From assembly GCA_021779855.1 (NCBI GenBank), contig JAJXZW010000007.1, positions 38,782 to 102,781 of the forward strand: 64,000 bases of DNA, read 5' to 3'. The number at the start of each line of letters is the position of its first letter. The stretch's first letter is position 1. The DNA is from Actinomycetes bacterium (GTDB lineage Bacteria; Actinomycetota; Acidimicrobiia; Acidimicrobiales; RAAP-2). Under the pieces are notes generated by a model, which was not told the DNA's origin, did no database searches, and worked only from the letters and a program-made list of their open reading frames with translations. Shown here in pieces: positions 38,192 to 46,693 of this stretch. The position numbers were made by a program, and so were the translations under genes.

Positions 38192-38842
38192 TCAGCGGCT
38201 CCGCAGCGCGGCGATGACGTCGTCGGGCTCGGCCCGCTTCGTGTAGTCCGCGTCGACGAAGCGCCAGCGCACGACGCCGTCCTCGCCGATTACGAAGGTG
38301 GCGGGCAGCGGCAACTCGAAGGAGTCGTCACCGTTGGCGGCGGGCAGGTCGAGGCCCCAGCCGGCGTAGACCGTCCTCGGCGATTCGGCGAGGCTGAACA
38401 CCAGTCCGTAGGACCGGGCTACGGCGTTGCCGGCGTCGGAGAGGACCGGGAAGGCGAGCTCGAGCTTCTCGGCCGTGGAGAGCGAGTTGTCCGGTGTCTG
38501 GGGCGAGACGGCGACCAGGCGTCCGCCCGCTCCCTCGATCTCGGGCAGGCGGGCCTGCATGGCCCGCAACTGAGTCGAGCAGTACGGGCACCAGCCCCCG
38601 CGGTAGAAGGAGAGCACGACCGGTCCCTCGCCCAGCAGCGTGGACAGGGTCACCTCGGTGCCCGAGGCGTCGGGCAGGGTGAAGTCCGGGGCGGGGGCGC
38701 CCACGGCCAGGGACCGCTCGACCAGGCCCGACGCACGCAACTGCTCGGTTGCCGCGTCCATCGTCGCGACTGTGTCCGCCGGCATCCGGGCGCGGCCCGC
38801 GTCGTTCTGCGCCTTGAGCGTCTGGGCCAGTGAATCGGTCAC
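38192..38842 (-). CDS. Peroxiredoxin-like (AhpC/TSA) protein
   Basis: PAPDFTLPDASG, VVLSFYRGGWCPYCSTQLRAMQ. Confidence 0.9.
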   Translation of the reverse strand: MTDSLAQTLKAQNDAGRARMPADTVATMDAATEQLRASGLVERSLAVGAPAPDFTLPDASGTEVTLSTLLGEGPVVLSFYRGGWCPYCSTQLRAMQARLPEIEGAGGRLVAVSPQTPDNSLSTAEKLELAFPVLSDAGNAVARSYGLVFSLAESPRTVYAGWGLDLPAANGDDSFELPLPATFVIGEDGVVRWRFVDADYTKRAEPDDVIAALRSR

Positions 38843-38865
38843 GTCGTTCCTCCTGGGGGTTCTTC

Positions 38866-38885
38866 AAGACAGACCGGTCTGTCTT
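38866..38885. promoter_or_regulatory. Operator-like perfect palindrome AAGACAGACCGGTCTGTCTT
   Basis: 20-bp perfect palindrome in the divergent tetR/peroxiredoxin intergenic region; core AGACCGGTCT resembles NemR-type boxes. Confidence 0.85.
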
Positions 38886-38917
38886 ATTGAACGACGGTAG
38901 TCGCTACCCTGGGGGAT

Positions 38918-39496
38918 GTGACGAGAGCGACAGAGAGCCCCCGCGGGCGCCTGCTCGACGTGGCCGCACGCCTCTTCTACGCCGAGGGCATCCACGCCGT
39001 CGGGATCGATAGGGTCATCGCGGAGGCGTCGGTCGCCAAGGCCACCCTCTACGCGCACTTCCCGAGCAAGGCGGATCTCGTTGCGGCGTACCTGGCCCGC
39101 CGCAGCCAGGAGTGGGTCGAGGCGAACGAGGCCCGCCTGTCCGAGCAGCCCGAGGGCGGTGTCGGGGCGCTCGTCGCCCTGTTCGACCTGCTCTACGAGG
39201 AGACCCTCCGCCCGGCTTTTCGGGGCTGTCCGTTCATCAACGCCGCCGCGGAGTTCCCCGCACCCGGACCGGTCTGGACTGAGGTGGCCCGTCACCGCGA
39301 GCGGGTCCGACGGGTGTTCTCGAGTGCCGGTGGCCCGCTCGTGCGCGATGCCGCGACGCTCGACGCGCTGATCGCCCTGTACGGAGGGGCGACGTCGGCC
39401 GCCCACCTCGACCGGGACCCGACCGTGGTCCGTCGCGCCGCCGACGCGGCGCGGGCGCTCGTCGCCTCGGGCGTCGCGGCTCGCTCCACGAACTAG
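38918..39496 (+). CDS. TetR-family regulator
   Basis: LLDVAARLFYAEGIHAVGIDRVIAEASVAKATLYAHFPSKADLVAAYL; GCPFINAAAEF. Confidence 0.92.
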   Translation: MTRATESPRGRLLDVAARLFYAEGIHAVGIDRVIAEASVAKATLYAHFPSKADLVAAYLARRSQEWVEANEARLSEQPEGGVGALVALFDLLYEETLRPAFRGCPFINAAAEFPAPGPVWTEVARHRERVRRVFSSAGGPLVRDAATLDALIALYGGATSAAHLDRDPTVVRRAADAARALVASGVAARSTN

Positions 39497-39593
39497 GGAG
39501 CGACCCTGAACCTGAGGTGTACTCTCAGGAAAAGATCAGGGAGTGGCTGGGGCCACCGGGCCTCGACCGCCCCGTCGGGTGAGGAGGGAACCC

Positions 39594-41477
39594 ATGGGCG
39601 CGTACCGCGAGGAGTGGCGCAGGAGCATCGAAGATCCCGAGGGGTTCTGGGGCGAGGCGGCCAAGGCGATTCGGTGGGACCGCGAACCGACCCGCGTCCT
39701 CGATCGCTCGAACCCGCCCTTCTATCGGTGGTTCCCCGACGGCGAGCTCAACACCTGCTTCAACGCCGTCGACCGGCACGTGGAGGAGGGCCGGGGGGAC
39801 CAGGCGGCCCTGATCTACGACAGTCCCGTGACCGACACCATCACGTCGCTGACCTTCACCGAGCTGCGCGACCAGGTGGCGCGCTGCGCGGGCGCCCTGC
39901 GCGCGCTCGGGGTCGAGCGTGGTGACCGGGTCGTCATCTACATGCCCATGGTCCCCGAGGCGGTCGTCGCCATGCTGGCCAGCGCGCGCATCGGCGCGGT
40001 GCACTCGGTCGTCTTCGGGGGATTCGCCGCCCACGAGCTCGCCCTGCGCGTCGAGGACGCCCAACCCAAGGTCGTCGTCTCCGCGTCGTGCGGCATCGAG
40101 GTGAAGCGCGTCCTCGAGTACAAGCCGCTGCTCGACGCGGCGATCGCCGAGTCGAGCCACAAGCCCGAGCACTGCCTCATCCTCCAGCGCCCCGAGGCGG
40201 CGGCGAGCCTGCAGACGCCCCGCGACGTCGACTGGGCCGAGGCGCTCTCTCGCGCCACCCCGGCCGACTGCGTGCCGGTGGCCGCCACCGACCCGCTCTA
40301 CGTGCTCTACACCTCGGGCACCACCGGCCGACCCAAGGGCGTCGTGCGCGACAACGGCGGTCACGCCGTGGCGCTGCGCTGGAGTATGGCCAACGTCTAC
40401 GACACCCATCCGGGCGAGGTCTTCTGGGCCGCGTCCGACGTCGGCTGGGTCGTGGGCCACTCCTACATCGTGTACGCGCCCCTGCTCGCCGGCTGCACGA
40501 CGGTCCTCTACGAGGGCAAGCCCGTCGGCACGCCGGATGCGGGCGCGTACTGGCGCGTGATCGCCCAGCACGGGGTCAAGACCCTCTTCACCGCCCCGAC
40601 GGGCTTCCGCGCGGTCAAGCGCGAGGACCCCGAGGGCAAGCTGATCGGGGGGTACGACCTCTCAGGGTTCCGCTACCTCTTCCTCGCCGGGGAGCGTCTC
40701 GACCCCGAGACCTACAAGTGGGCGAGCGAGCACCTCGGGGTCCCGGTGGTCGACCACTGGTGGCAGACCGAGACGGGCTGGCCCATCGTGGCCAACCTCA
40801 TGGGGATGGATCCCCTGCCGATCAAGGCGGGCTCGCCGACGGTGCCGGTGCCCGGCTACGACGTGCGCGTCCTCGACGCCACGGACCAGGAGGTCCCGGC
40901 CGGGACCGAGGGCGCGATCATGATCCGCACCCCGCTGCCCCCCGGAGCACTATCGACGCTGTGGCGAAACGACGAGAACTTCGTCCAGACCTACCTGTCG
41001 CGGGTCCCGGGCTACTACCTGACCGGCGACGGAGGGCACTTCGACGAGGACGGCTACCTCTTCGTCATGGGCCGAGTGGACGACGTGATCAACGTGGCCG
41101 GCCACCGTCTCTCCACCGGCGAGATGGAGGAGATCATCGCCGGGCACCCCGACGTCGCCGAGTGTGCGGTGATCGGGGTCGCCGACGAGCTGAAGGGCCA
41201 GGTGCCGCGCGCCCTGGTGGTGCTCAAGGGCGGGGTCACCCGCGACCACGCGACGATCTGTGAGGAGGTGGTCCAGCGCGTGCGTGACCAGGTCGGCAGC
41301 GTCGCGAGCCTGCGGCGCGCCGACGTCGTGGGGGCCCTGCCCAAGACCCGCTCGGGCAAGATCCTGCGCAAGAGCATGCGCGCCATCGCCGACGGACGCG
41401 ACGAGCCGGTCCCCTCGACGATCGACGACGCGACGGTCCTCGAGGCCCTGAAGCCGGTCCTTCGCCCGGGCGCCTGA
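39594..41477 (+). CDS. prpE: Propionyl-CoA synthetase / acetate-CoA ligase family
   Basis: LYTSGTTGRPKGVVRDNGGHAVAL, DVGWVVGHSYIVYAPLL, DHWWQTETGWPI, LPKTRSGKILRKSMR. Confidence 0.93.
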   Translation: MGAYREEWRRSIEDPEGFWGEAAKAIRWDREPTRVLDRSNPPFYRWFPDGELNTCFNAVDRHVEEGRGDQAALIYDSPVTDTITSLTFTELRDQVARCAGALRALGVERGDRVVIYMPMVPEAVVAMLASARIGAVHSVVFGGFAAHELALRVEDAQPKVVVSASCGIEVKRVLEYKPLLDAAIAESSHKPEHCLILQRPEAAASLQTPRDVDWAEALSRATPADCVPVAATDPLYVLYTSGTTGRPKGVVRDNGGHAVALRWSMANVYDTHPGEVFWAASDVGWVVGHSYIVYAPLLAGCTTVLYEGKPVGTPDAGAYWRVIAQHGVKTLFTAPTGFRAVKREDPEGKLIGGYDLSGFRYLFLAGERLDPETYKWASEHLGVPVVDHWWQTETGWPIVANLMGMDPLPIKAGSPTVPVPGYDVRVLDATDQEVPAGTEGAIMIRTPLPPGALSTLWRNDENFVQTYLSRVPGYYLTGDGGHFDEDGYLFVMGRVDDVINVAGHRLSTGEMEEIIAGHPDVAECAVIGVADELKGQVPRALVVLKGGVTRDHATICEEVVQRVRDQVGSVASLRRADVVGALPKTRSGKILRKSMRAIADGRDEPVPSTIDDATVLEALKPVLRPGA

Positions 41478-41629
41478 TCGACGGGGGCGGGCGCGAGGGG
41501 CCCGCGCCCCGGCCCCGGCGCGGCGACGGACCGGGGGACAAAGTGACGTTGGTCCCGTTCTTCTGACCCCGGGCAACCCAGCACAATGGGCTATGGCCTC
41601 GAAGGCTGAGGTGGCACGGAGGGTCGCAG

Positions 41630-42250
41630 ATGGTCACTGAGTGGGGGCGCGCCGTTCGGCTCTGGACGGCCGGGTGGAGCCTGTCGCGCCGCTACGCGCC
41701 GAAGACGCCGTCGGCGGCGCTCGCGGTGATCGCCGCCCTCATGGTCGCGGTCACGGTCCTTCGCTGGTACGTCGACGGCGCCGGCCAGAGCGCGGCGCTG
41801 CTCTACGTCGTGCCGATCGCGCTCAGCGCGGTGCGCTTCGGCCGCCGGGGCGGGATCCTCTCGGCGGCCACCGCCATGGCAGCCTTCGTGGTGCTCGAGC
41901 TCGTCCGGTCCAAGGGCGACGCCGACCTCACCGGCTGGGTGGCGCCCCTGCTCACCATGGCGCTCATGGGCGGCCTCGTCGGTCATCTGAGTGAGGCCGC
42001 CGCGCGCAACGACGCGGCGCGCCGACTCCACCTGAAGGAGTTCGAGGAGGCCGAACGCGTTCGCCTCGCCGACCTCGAGGCGAGCGATTCGATCGTCCAG
42101 CGCGTCGCCGCGGCCCGGTGGATGCTCGAGGTCGGCCGCAGCGAGGACGCCCTGCGCGCCCTCGAGGACACCGTGAGCGACGGCATCGACCACCTGGCGA
42201 AGCGACTGCCCCCGCCCGAGCCCGACTCGCTCGCCGGCGAGGGCGCCTAG
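41630..42250 (+). CDS. Membrane protein with C-terminal helical domain, hypothetical
   Basis: About 4 TM helices (DUF4118-like) then amphipathic tail. Confidence 0.65.
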   Translation: MVTEWGRAVRLWTAGWSLSRRYAPKTPSAALAVIAALMVAVTVLRWYVDGAGQSAALLYVVPIALSAVRFGRRGGILSAATAMAAFVVLELVRSKGDADLTGWVAPLLTMALMGGLVGHLSEAAARNDAARRLHLKEFEEAERVRLADLEASDSIVQRVAAARWMLEVGRSEDALRALEDTVSDGIDHLAKRLPPPEPDSLAGEGA

Positions 42251-42275
42251 CCCCCGTCCCCGGGGCCGTCGCGCC

Positions 42276-42297
42276 CGCGGGCCGGGTCCGGCCCGCG
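42276..42297. terminator. Hairpin between convergent genes
   Basis: CGCGGGCCGG GT CCGGCCCGCG. Confidence 0.7.
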
Positions 42298-42310
42298 AGG
42301 GCTAGTGACT

Positions 42311-42511
42311 CTACGGCCCGGCGGCGCGGTACCGGTCACCGTCGATCGCGACGAGGCCCGCCGCCACCAGTTCGCGCAGCCCGGACCGCACGCGGTAGAG
42401 CGCCAACCCGGTCGTGCGCGCCACCTCCTCGGGCGTCGACGGCGCCGCGAGCGCCGCCACGAGCGCGCGGCCCGACGGGCTGAGGGTCCCGTCAGCGTTG
42501 AGGCAGGCCAC
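42311..42511 (-). CDS. Small winged-helix DNA-binding protein
   Basis: TPEEVARTTGLALYRVRSGLRELVAAGLVAIDGDRYR. Confidence 0.7.
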   Translation of the reverse strand: MACLNADGTLSPSGRALVAALAAPSTPEEVARTTGLALYRVRSGLRELVAAGLVAIDGDRYRAAGP

Positions 42512-43198
42512 TCAGACCGCCTCGACCGACTTGGTGCAGAGGTACCAGTCGACCCGCTCGAAGCCCTCGGTGCGGCTCGCGAACTCCTCGGTCATGCGCT
42601 CGGCGGCCGTCTCGACAGTGGGCGGGGTGGGGATGAGCACCTTGTCACCGGGGCGCCAGTTGGCCGGCGTGGAGACCTGGCGGGCGTCGGACATCTGGAG
42701 GGCGTCGATGAGCCGGACGATCTCCTCGGTGTTGCGCCCGGTGGTGAGCGGGTAGTAGATCATGGCGCGCACGCGGCCGATCGGGTCGATGACGAAGACG
42801 CAGCGCGAGGTCTCGGTCGTCGACTCGCCGGGCATCACCATCCCGTAGGCGGTGGCGACGGCCCGGTCGAGGTCGGCGATGACCGGGAAGGGGATCGCCA
42901 CGCCGGTCTTCTCCTCGATGTTGCGCACCCAGGCGATGTGCGCCGACACGCTGTCGATCGAGAGACCGAGCAGCTCGGTGTGGCGGCGCTGGAGCTCGGG
43001 GTAGATCGCCGCGAAGGCCATGAACTCGGTCGTGCACACCGGGGTGAAGTCCGCCGGGTGCGAGAAGAGCACCAGCCAGCCGCCCGCGTAGTCCGCGAGC
43101 CGAATCACCCCGTGGGTGGTGGTCGCCTCGAAGTCCGGGGCCGGCTCGTTGAGGCGCGGCAGCCTCGCGCCCGTCGTGGTGCCGTCGGTGGTCTCCAT
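42512..43198 (-). CDS. Peroxiredoxin, Prx6/1-Cys-like
   Basis: LVLFSHPADFTPVCTTEF; IAWVRNIEEKTGVAIPFPVIAD. Confidence 0.94.
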   Translation of the reverse strand: METTDGTTTGARLPRLNEPAPDFEATTTHGVIRLADYAGGWLVLFSHPADFTPVCTTEFMAFAAIYPELQRRHTELLGLSIDSVSAHIAWVRNIEEKTGVAIPFPVIADLDRAVATAYGMVMPGESTTETSRCVFVIDPIGRVRAMIYYPLTTGRNTEEIVRLIDALQMSDARQVSTPANWRPGDKVLIPTPPTVETAAERMTEEFASRTEGFERVDWYLCTKSVEAV

Positions 43199-43231
43199 AC
43201 CTTCTCCTCTCGTTCTCGCCCCTCGGGGCGG

Positions 43232-43405
43232 TCAGTCGCACTCGGGGTGGGTGGTGAGCCGTTCGAGCTCCGCGCGGACCCCGGCGACCTCGCGCTCGAG
43301 GCCCTCGAGGTGCTGTACGAGCGCCTCGACGTGCGACGGCGGCGGGATCGGTCGCCCCGCGCCCCCGCGGTGACGACGGGGCCGGCGCGCACACCAGCAG
43401 CCCAT
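43232..43405 (-). CDS. Small coiled-coil hypothetical protein
   Basis: MGCWCARRPRRHRGG...HVEALVQHLEGLEREVAGVRAELERL. Confidence 0.55.
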   Translation of the reverse strand: MGCWCARRPRRHRGGAGRPIPPPSHVEALVQHLEGLEREVAGVRAELERLTTHPECD

Positions 43406-43491
43406 CGCACCTCCTTCGCCCACCCGTGCCCAGGACGCTAGGAGCGCCCCCGTCGGGGGGGTAGGGGAGAAGGTCACCGCACCGCCGGAGC

Positions 43492-44007
43492 TCAGGCGAG
43501 CACGCCCTCCAGGAGCTCGCGCACCGCGGCCACGACCTCGTCGTCACTCTCGGCGAGGGCGAAGAGGTCGCTCAGCCACGCGCCGGCGAGTTCGCCGCGC
43601 ACCCGCCGGGCCGACCCGTCGGGGAGCGTGAGGAGGGGCGCGAGCAGCCCGTGGGCGGCGACGGCGGCGAAGGGCTCGGGGTCCCATCCCCCGGCCGCGA
43701 CGGTGGCGCGGATCTCCTCGGGCGTGAGGGGCGAGTCCACCCACGCGGGGAGCCAAGCGACGACCTCGTCGGGTCGCGTGCCGCCCACGAGGTAGCCCAG
43801 TCGCTCGGAGTCCTCGGTCAGGATCGCGAGCACCTCGGCGAGACGGCCACCCCACCCACGCTCGGCGGCGAGGCGTGCGCCGACCCGGGCGGGGAGCGCG
43901 CCGGTGGGGCCGGCGCAGGAGGCCAGCGCCGCCGCAACCTCGTCCAGGGTCGGCTCGCGGCCTCCGTCGCCGGGCGGATCGATCGGACTCTTCCGCTCAC
44001 CTCGCAC
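43492..44007 (-). CDS. Hypothetical protein (171 aa)
   Basis: Open frame with protein-like composition; not recognised. Confidence 0.55.
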   Translation of the reverse strand: MRGERKSPIDPPGDGGREPTLDEVAAALASCAGPTGALPARVGARLAAERGWGGRLAEVLAILTEDSERLGYLVGGTRPDEVVAWLPAWVDSPLTPEEIRATVAAGGWDPEPFAAVAAHGLLAPLLTLPDGSARRVRGELAGAWLSDLFALAESDDEVVAAVRELLEGVLA

Positions 44008-44059
44008 CCCTCGAGTCTCGGCCGGCGACGGGGCGCCCCCTAGGGCCGATGGTCCCGGC

Positions 44060-45043
44060 CTAGGGTGCCGCGACGGCGTGGACGCCGAGGCCGACGGCGA
44101 GGCGGGTCAGCGCGTAGGCCAGCGCGACGGCGACGCCCGGTCCGACGACCCACCCGCGGACGATGGCCGCGAGCGCCGAGGAGCGCACCGTCGCGCGCCC
44201 CCGCGCGAGTCCTGCGCCGGCCATCGCGCCCACCAGGGCCTGGTTCATCGAGGTGAAGTAGCCGTTCGCGACCGCGACCAGCACGACGAGCGCCTGGACC
44301 AGCTGGGCGGCGGTGGCCATCGGACGATCGACCTCCACGACCTCGAAGGCGATGCGCGCTAGCAGGGGCCGTCCCCAGGTGAGGACCCCGGCGGCGAGAC
44401 CCAGGCCCCCGAGCGTCCCGGCGCCGAGCGGCCCGAGGACGTGGGTGCCCACGAGCGAGCCGGTGGCGTTGGCGACGTCGTTCGCGCCCATGGTGAACGA
44501 CGCCAGGGCGCCCACGGCGACGAGCCCGGGACCGAGCGCACGCGCCGTCCGTGGCGCGCCCTCTCCGGGGGCCCGACCGACTCCCGGGACGTGGTCGGCG
44601 AGGCGCGTGAGGGCGAAGCCCAGGCCCGCCGCCACGACCGGTGCCAGGACCCACAGGACGGCGAGTGTCGCGACGTGGGCCCACCGGACCGGCACCCCGG
44701 CGGCCTCCCCAGCGCCGACGACGCTGAAGACGAGGATCTGGATGGTCGAGGTCGGGAGCCGCCGCCCGGTGAAGAGGCTGGTGAGGCCGAAGGCGACCGC
44801 GAGCACGACGACCTCGCCCGTGACGCTGAGCCCCCGGCCCACGAGGAGGTCCTCGCCGACGGTGCGCTCGACCCCGTGCGAGGCGAGGGCCGCGCCGAGG
44901 AGGGCGAGCGGCGCCATGATGAGGAGGGCGCGCCGGGCCGAGACGGCGCCGAGCGCGTGGGGCATGCCCATGCAGGCTCCGGTGTAGTGGGCACCCATCG
45001 AGAAGGCGAAGCCCACCGCGACGGCGACGAGCAGGACCGTCAC
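44060..45043 (-). CDS. Inorganic phosphate transporter family (PiT)
   Basis: GALASFTMGANDVANATGSLVGTHVLGP, RRLPTSTIQILVFSVVGAG. Confidence 0.88.
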   Translation of the reverse strand: MTVLLVAVAVGFAFSMGAHYTGACMGMPHALGAVSARRALLIMAPLALLGAALASHGVERTVGEDLLVGRGLSVTGEVVVLAVAFGLTSLFTGRRLPTSTIQILVFSVVGAGEAAGVPVRWAHVATLAVLWVLAPVVAAGLGFALTRLADHVPGVGRAPGEGAPRTARALGPGLVAVGALASFTMGANDVANATGSLVGTHVLGPLGAGTLGGLGLAAGVLTWGRPLLARIAFEVVEVDRPMATAAQLVQALVVLVAVANGYFTSMNQALVGAMAGAGLARGRATVRSSALAAIVRGWVVGPGVAVALAYALTRLAVGLGVHAVAAP

Positions 45044-45135
45044 CGGCGCACGGCGAGGGATCCCCGGATGCTCGCCACGAGGGAACCCTAGCGAGGGGCT
45101 GGCCGGCGGGGGCGGCCGACGGCTCAGGGGGTCGG

Positions 45136-45837
45136 TTAGACCGTCGCCCCGCCGGCTCGTGGGTCCCGGACGGCGGGGCGTAGCCACACCAGCGACTCGG
45201 TGTCCCCGAGGAGCTCGAGCCGACGCGCCAGGACCGGGTTGTCGTGGGCCTGGCTGGCGTGGCACGCGATGGCCCGGCGCTGGACGGCGCGGTCGACGTC
45301 GAGGCGCAGGTCCACGCCGCCGGCGTCGCGTCCGACGAAGCCGGCGGAGAACTCGGCGTTGAGCTCGTCGGCCACGTCGCGCGGCAGGCTCCAGGCGATC
45401 ACCGGCGTGTGGGGCGCGCCCTCGAGCGCGGCCTGGGTCGCGCGCACGTGGTCGGGGTGGCCGGTGATGCCGCCCTCGTCGAAGACGACGAGCAGGTCGG
45501 CGCCGACCTCGCCCGCCGCCCCGGCCACGTCGGCCGCGAGGCGCTCCAGCGGGACCTCCGCGAGGCCCCCGTCGGGGTAGTCGAGCAGGGCGACCCGGCC
45601 GACGCCCAGGACCGCCGCCGCCGCGGTGAGCTCCGCGCGGCGGACCTCGCCGAGGGGACGGTCGGATCGGCCGAGCGTCGAGGCCTCACCGTGGGTGAAG
45701 CACAGCATCGACACGGTCGCGCCGGCGTCGGCGAAGCGCGTGAGGACGGCCCCGAGGCCGAAGCTCTCGTCGTCGGGGTGGGCGCAGACCGCCAGGACCG
45801 ACGTCGTGGCGGGCCCGACGGCGGCCGACGCGCTCAC
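45136..45837 (-). CDS. PIG-L family deacetylase (LmbE/MshB-like)
   Basis: VLAVCAHPDDESFGLGAVL; GGITGHPDHVRAT. Confidence 0.93.
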   Translation of the reverse strand: MSASAAVGPATTSVLAVCAHPDDESFGLGAVLTRFADAGATVSMLCFTHGEASTLGRSDRPLGEVRRAELTAAAAVLGVGRVALLDYPDGGLAEVPLERLAADVAGAAGEVGADLLVVFDEGGITGHPDHVRATQAALEGAPHTPVIAWSLPRDVADELNAEFSAGFVGRDAGGVDLRLDVDRAVQRRAIACHASQAHDNPVLARRLELLGDTESLVWLRPAVRDPRAGGATV

Positions 45838-45839
45838 GC

Positions 45840-46238
45840 TCAGGCGCCCAGTCGCTCCGCGACCCGCGCCAGCGCGGCGGCGACCTCGTCGGCGAGCGCG
45901 AGGTCCGCGGACGTGCGGGCGGGGTCCGCGAGGGCGAACATCGCGCGCGGGTCGGCTACGGCGACGTGGGTTCTCCCCTCGCCGACGTCCTCGAGCACGA
46001 CGTTGCAGGGCAGCACGAGGGCGAGTGACGGGTCCGCGGTGAGGCCTCGGTGGGCGAAGACGGGGTTACAGGCGCCGAGGATCTTGAGGGCCGGGCGCTC
46101 GACGTCGAGCTTGGCCTTGAAGGTGGCGGCGACGTCGATTTCGCTCAGCACGCCGAAGCCCTCCGACGAGAGCGCTCGGCGTACCTCGGCCTCGGCCTCG
46201 GTGAGGGGGAGCGACAGGGTCGTCTCGATGGCGTTCAC
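45840..46238 (-). CDS. DUF302 domain protein
   Basis: EAEVRRALSSEGFGVLSEIDVAATFKAKLD, LKILGACNPVFAHRGL, LPCNVVLED. Confidence 0.9.
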   Translation of the reverse strand: MNAIETTLSLPLTEAEAEVRRALSSEGFGVLSEIDVAATFKAKLDVERPALKILGACNPVFAHRGLTADPSLALVLPCNVVLEDVGEGRTHVAVADPRAMFALADPARTSADLALADEVAAALARVAERLGA

Positions 46239-46250
46239 GGGTCGTCGACC

Positions 46251-46622
46251 TCAGGCCTGGGCGGGGGCCTGCTCGGCGATGGACTTCCTCACCTCGTCCA
46301 TGTCGAGTGCCTTCACCTTGCCGATGATCTCCTCCAGGGCGGCCGAGGGCAGGGCGCCGGGCTGGGCGTAGAGAAGGATCTGGTCGCGGAACGCCATGAG
46401 GGTCGGGATCGACATGATGCCGAAGGCGGCGGCCAGTTCCTGCTCGGCCTCGGTGTCGACCTTGGCGAAGACGACGTCGTCGTGGACCTCGGAGGCGGCC
46501 TCGTAGACGGGGGTGAACATCCGGCACGGCGCGCACCAGCTGGCCCAGAAGTCGATCAGGACGATGTCGTTGTTGGCGACGGTGGACTCGAAGCTCTCTC
46601 GGGTCAGTTGGACGGTGGCCAC
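46251..46622 (-). CDS. trxA: Thioredoxin
   Basis: VLIDFWASWCAPCRMFTPVYEAAS. Confidence 0.96.
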   Translation of the reverse strand: MATVQLTRESFESTVANNDIVLIDFWASWCAPCRMFTPVYEAASEVHDDVVFAKVDTEAEQELAAAFGIMSIPTLMAFRDQILLYAQPGALPSAALEEIIGKVKALDMDEVRKSIAEQAPAQA

Positions 46623-46657
46623 GGTGTCTCCTCGGTGGTCGGGCTACGGACCATCAT

Positions 46658-46675
46658 TATACCCCCTGGGGTATA
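46658..46675. promoter_or_regulatory. CsoR/CstR-type operator
   Basis: TATACCCC-CT-GGGGTATA, perfect 8-bp arms, about 36 bp upstream of trxA start. Confidence 0.8.
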
Positions 46676-46693
46676 GTTCGTGACGCCGTCGGC

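Noticed and set aside
39511-39529. CCTGAG-N7-CTCAGG inverted repeat before prpE as operator
   Set aside because: Short 6-bp arms only; chance occurrence likely in GC-rich DNA
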